NCBI GenBank assembly: GCA_900768735.1
Contig: CAAGDZ010000066.1
Span: forward strand, 1 to 5,050
Length of the DNA stretch: 5,050 nt
From: Oscillospiraceae bacterium
GTDB lineage: Bacteria > Bacillota > Clostridia > Oscillospirales > Ruminococcaceae
Direction: 5' to 3'
Position 1 is the stretch's first letter. Every line of letters starts with the position of its first letter. The notes beneath the pieces were generated by a model. It was not told where the DNA came from and made no database searches. It saw only the letters and a program-made list of their open reading frames with translations. This document shows, piece by piece, positions 4,169 through 5,050 of the stretch. Made by a program: the position numbers and the translations under genes.

Positions 4169-5050
4169 CGGCTCGGGAGCCGGAGTTTCGGGAGCGGGGG
4201 TTTCAGGAGCAGGAGTTTCCGGAGCCGATGTTTCGGGAGCGGGAGTTTCCTGCGGAGTTGTTTGCGGTGCCGGCGTCTCAGGCGCGGGTGTTGTTTCCGG
4301 CGGAGGAGGAGTTGTTGAGGGAGCTTCTGTAACTGTTGCAGTAGTGGTGATGGTTGTAGGTGCTACATAAACAAGCTTCTTGAACAAATCCTTATTATAA
4401 GTTGACACTTCCTGAGTTGCAGGGTCTTTAGTGAAGTCAACTTCGATTTCAGCGAGTATACCGTTTAAGTCGGAATCCTCAACATTTGTGATTTTGATAG
4501 TGTAGGTCGTCTTTTCAGAACCGCTTACATCAAATGAAATCGTCTTGCCTGCGTTCACCGACATATCGCGTTCTTCTTCATTGAACATTACACCGTCTTT
4601 GTAATATCTGAAGGTGAATGTGCCTGTGCTTGCGCTGTCCTTAGGAAGCTCAATGGAGATTTCATCTTCAACAACAAGTGCCTTACCGTCGCATACTGTA
4701 ACTTCAATCTCGGTATCCTGATTTACAACTGAATTTTCAGCTATGCTCTGCTTGAATATCTGACCTTCCTCGTACTCGTTGCTTGAGCCTTCAACAATCT
4801 TGAGTATCAGCTTCTTTTCTTCTGCAAGTGCCTGAGCTTCTTCAACCGTCTTTCCGATAAACTTAGGTACGTTTACGGGAGTTACAGCCTTGCCCATGCT
4901 TACATAAACCTTGACTTCGGTACCCTCATCTACAGTCGAATGTGCAGCAGGCTCAGTCTTTATAACAAAGCCTTCGTTTATTTCATCATTCTCAACCTTG
5001 ATTATCTTGGCTATAAGACCCTTTTTCTCAAGCTTGATTTTAACATCATC
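4157..5050 (-). CDS. prkC: PrkC/Stk-type serine/threonine kinase, C-terminal PASTA part (partial; 5' end outside window)
   Basis: The frame is open from the window edge to TAA at 4159-4157, giving 297 residues of a longer protein. Residues 1-54 are the end of one PASTA repeat and about 57-121 a full one (VNVPKFIGKTVEEAQALAEE, ending VTVCDG). PASTA repeats sit outside the cell and sense muropeptides or lipid II for an intracellular kinase domain. About 122-225 is a beta-rich, Ig-like region. The last 70 residues are rich in Pro, Thr, Glu and Ala with APETP repeats, resembling wall-spanning linkers. The kinase and membrane segment are not in the window; a PASTA penicillin-binding protein is the main alternative. 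The next genes, rsgA, thiN and spoVM, match the B. subtilis order after prkC, so kinase is favoured. An internal ATG at 4897 lies within a PASTA repeat and is not a real start. No sortase motif ends the tail. Confidence 0.85.
   Translation of the reverse strand, partial: DDVKIKLEKKGLIAKIIKVENDEINEGFVIKTEPAAHSTVDEGTEVKVYVSMGKAVTPVNVPKFIGKTVEEAQALAEEKKLILKIVEGSSNEYEEGQIFKQSIAENSVVNQDTEIEVTVCDGKALVVEDEISIELPKDSASTGTFTFRYYKDGVMFNEEERDMSVNAGKTISFDVSGSEKTTYTIKITNVEDSDLNGILAEIEVDFTKDPATQEVSTYNKDLFKKLVYVAPTTITTTATVTEAPSTTPPPPETTPAPETPAPQTTPQETPAPETSAPETPAPETPAPETPAPEPLDE
4176..4250. repeat. Five tandem 15-bp units encoding the APETP tail
   Basis: Five consecutive 15-bp units of the form GGAGCVGGAGTTTCV (plus strand) start at 4176, 4191, 4206, 4221 and 4236. 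On the coding minus strand each encodes a variant of Glu-Thr-Pro-Ala-Pro in the kinase tail. More degenerate units continue to about 4300. Copies differ at a few bases, mostly silently. The number of units could vary by slippage without shifting the frame, because the unit is a multiple of three. Confidence 0.8.

Noticed and set aside
2417..4332. Several plus-strand frames opposite the kinase-rsgA-thiN-spoVM operon
   Set aside because: They are antisense shadows of well-identified genes, with no motifs and no start signals.

Overview
The window looks like chromosomal DNA of a spore-forming, low-to-moderate GC Firmicute of the class Clostridia, most likely an Oscillospiraceae/Ruminococcaceae-type gut organism. 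The basis is the gene order PASTA kinase - rsgA - thiN - spoVM, which matches the Bacillus subtilis prkC - cpgA - (rpe) - thiN - spoVM block, together with a sporulation peptide, Firmicute-style Shine-Dalgarno sequences and sigma-A promoters. The species cannot be fixed from the sequence alone.

Left part (1-1071). A small single-pass membrane protein of unknown function (67-324, minus strand) is read from a promoter at 510-538. Its leader of about 180 nt is filled with perfect hairpins: three in a row (364-416) and a cloverleaf-like cluster (436-506). Divergent from it, a consensus sigma-A promoter (615-643), preceded by a perfect 22-bp palindrome (586-607), drives an apparently non-coding structured RNA of about 195 nt that ends in an intrinsic terminator (815-846). 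A second promoter (946-974) then serves the next gene.

Middle (1009-2266). A 357-residue tyrosine recombinase of the Xer type (1072-2145, plus strand) has all six catalytic residues. It is bracketed by two near-palindromic 28/29-bp sites with matching 11-bp arms: one in its 5' leader (1012-1039) and one overlapping its stop codon (2145-2173). The upstream site has the 11-6-11 layout of a dif site, so the unit may be a single-recombinase chromosome-dimer-resolution module or a small self-mobile xer module. A hairpin terminator (2227-2266) separates it from the convergent operon.

Right part (2272-5050, minus strand). A compact operon reads, in transcription order: the C-terminal extracellular part of a PrkC-type Ser/Thr kinase (PASTA repeats, an Ig-like region and a Pro/Thr/Glu/Ala-rich tail; it runs off the window), the ribosome-assembly GTPase RsgA, thiamine pyrophosphokinase ThiN (start overlaps the rsgA stop), an unrecognised 53-residue two-helix membrane protein, and a 27-residue SpoVM-like peptide. 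The last two genes are short and easily missed, but each has a clear ribosome-binding site. The operon combines envelope sensing, ribosome maturation, cofactor supply and spore-coat assembly. The rpe gene found between rsgA and thiN in B. subtilis is absent here.

The best candidates for undescribed biology are the structured RNA with its palindromic operator, the recombinase with its paired sites, and the hairpin-cluster repeat.
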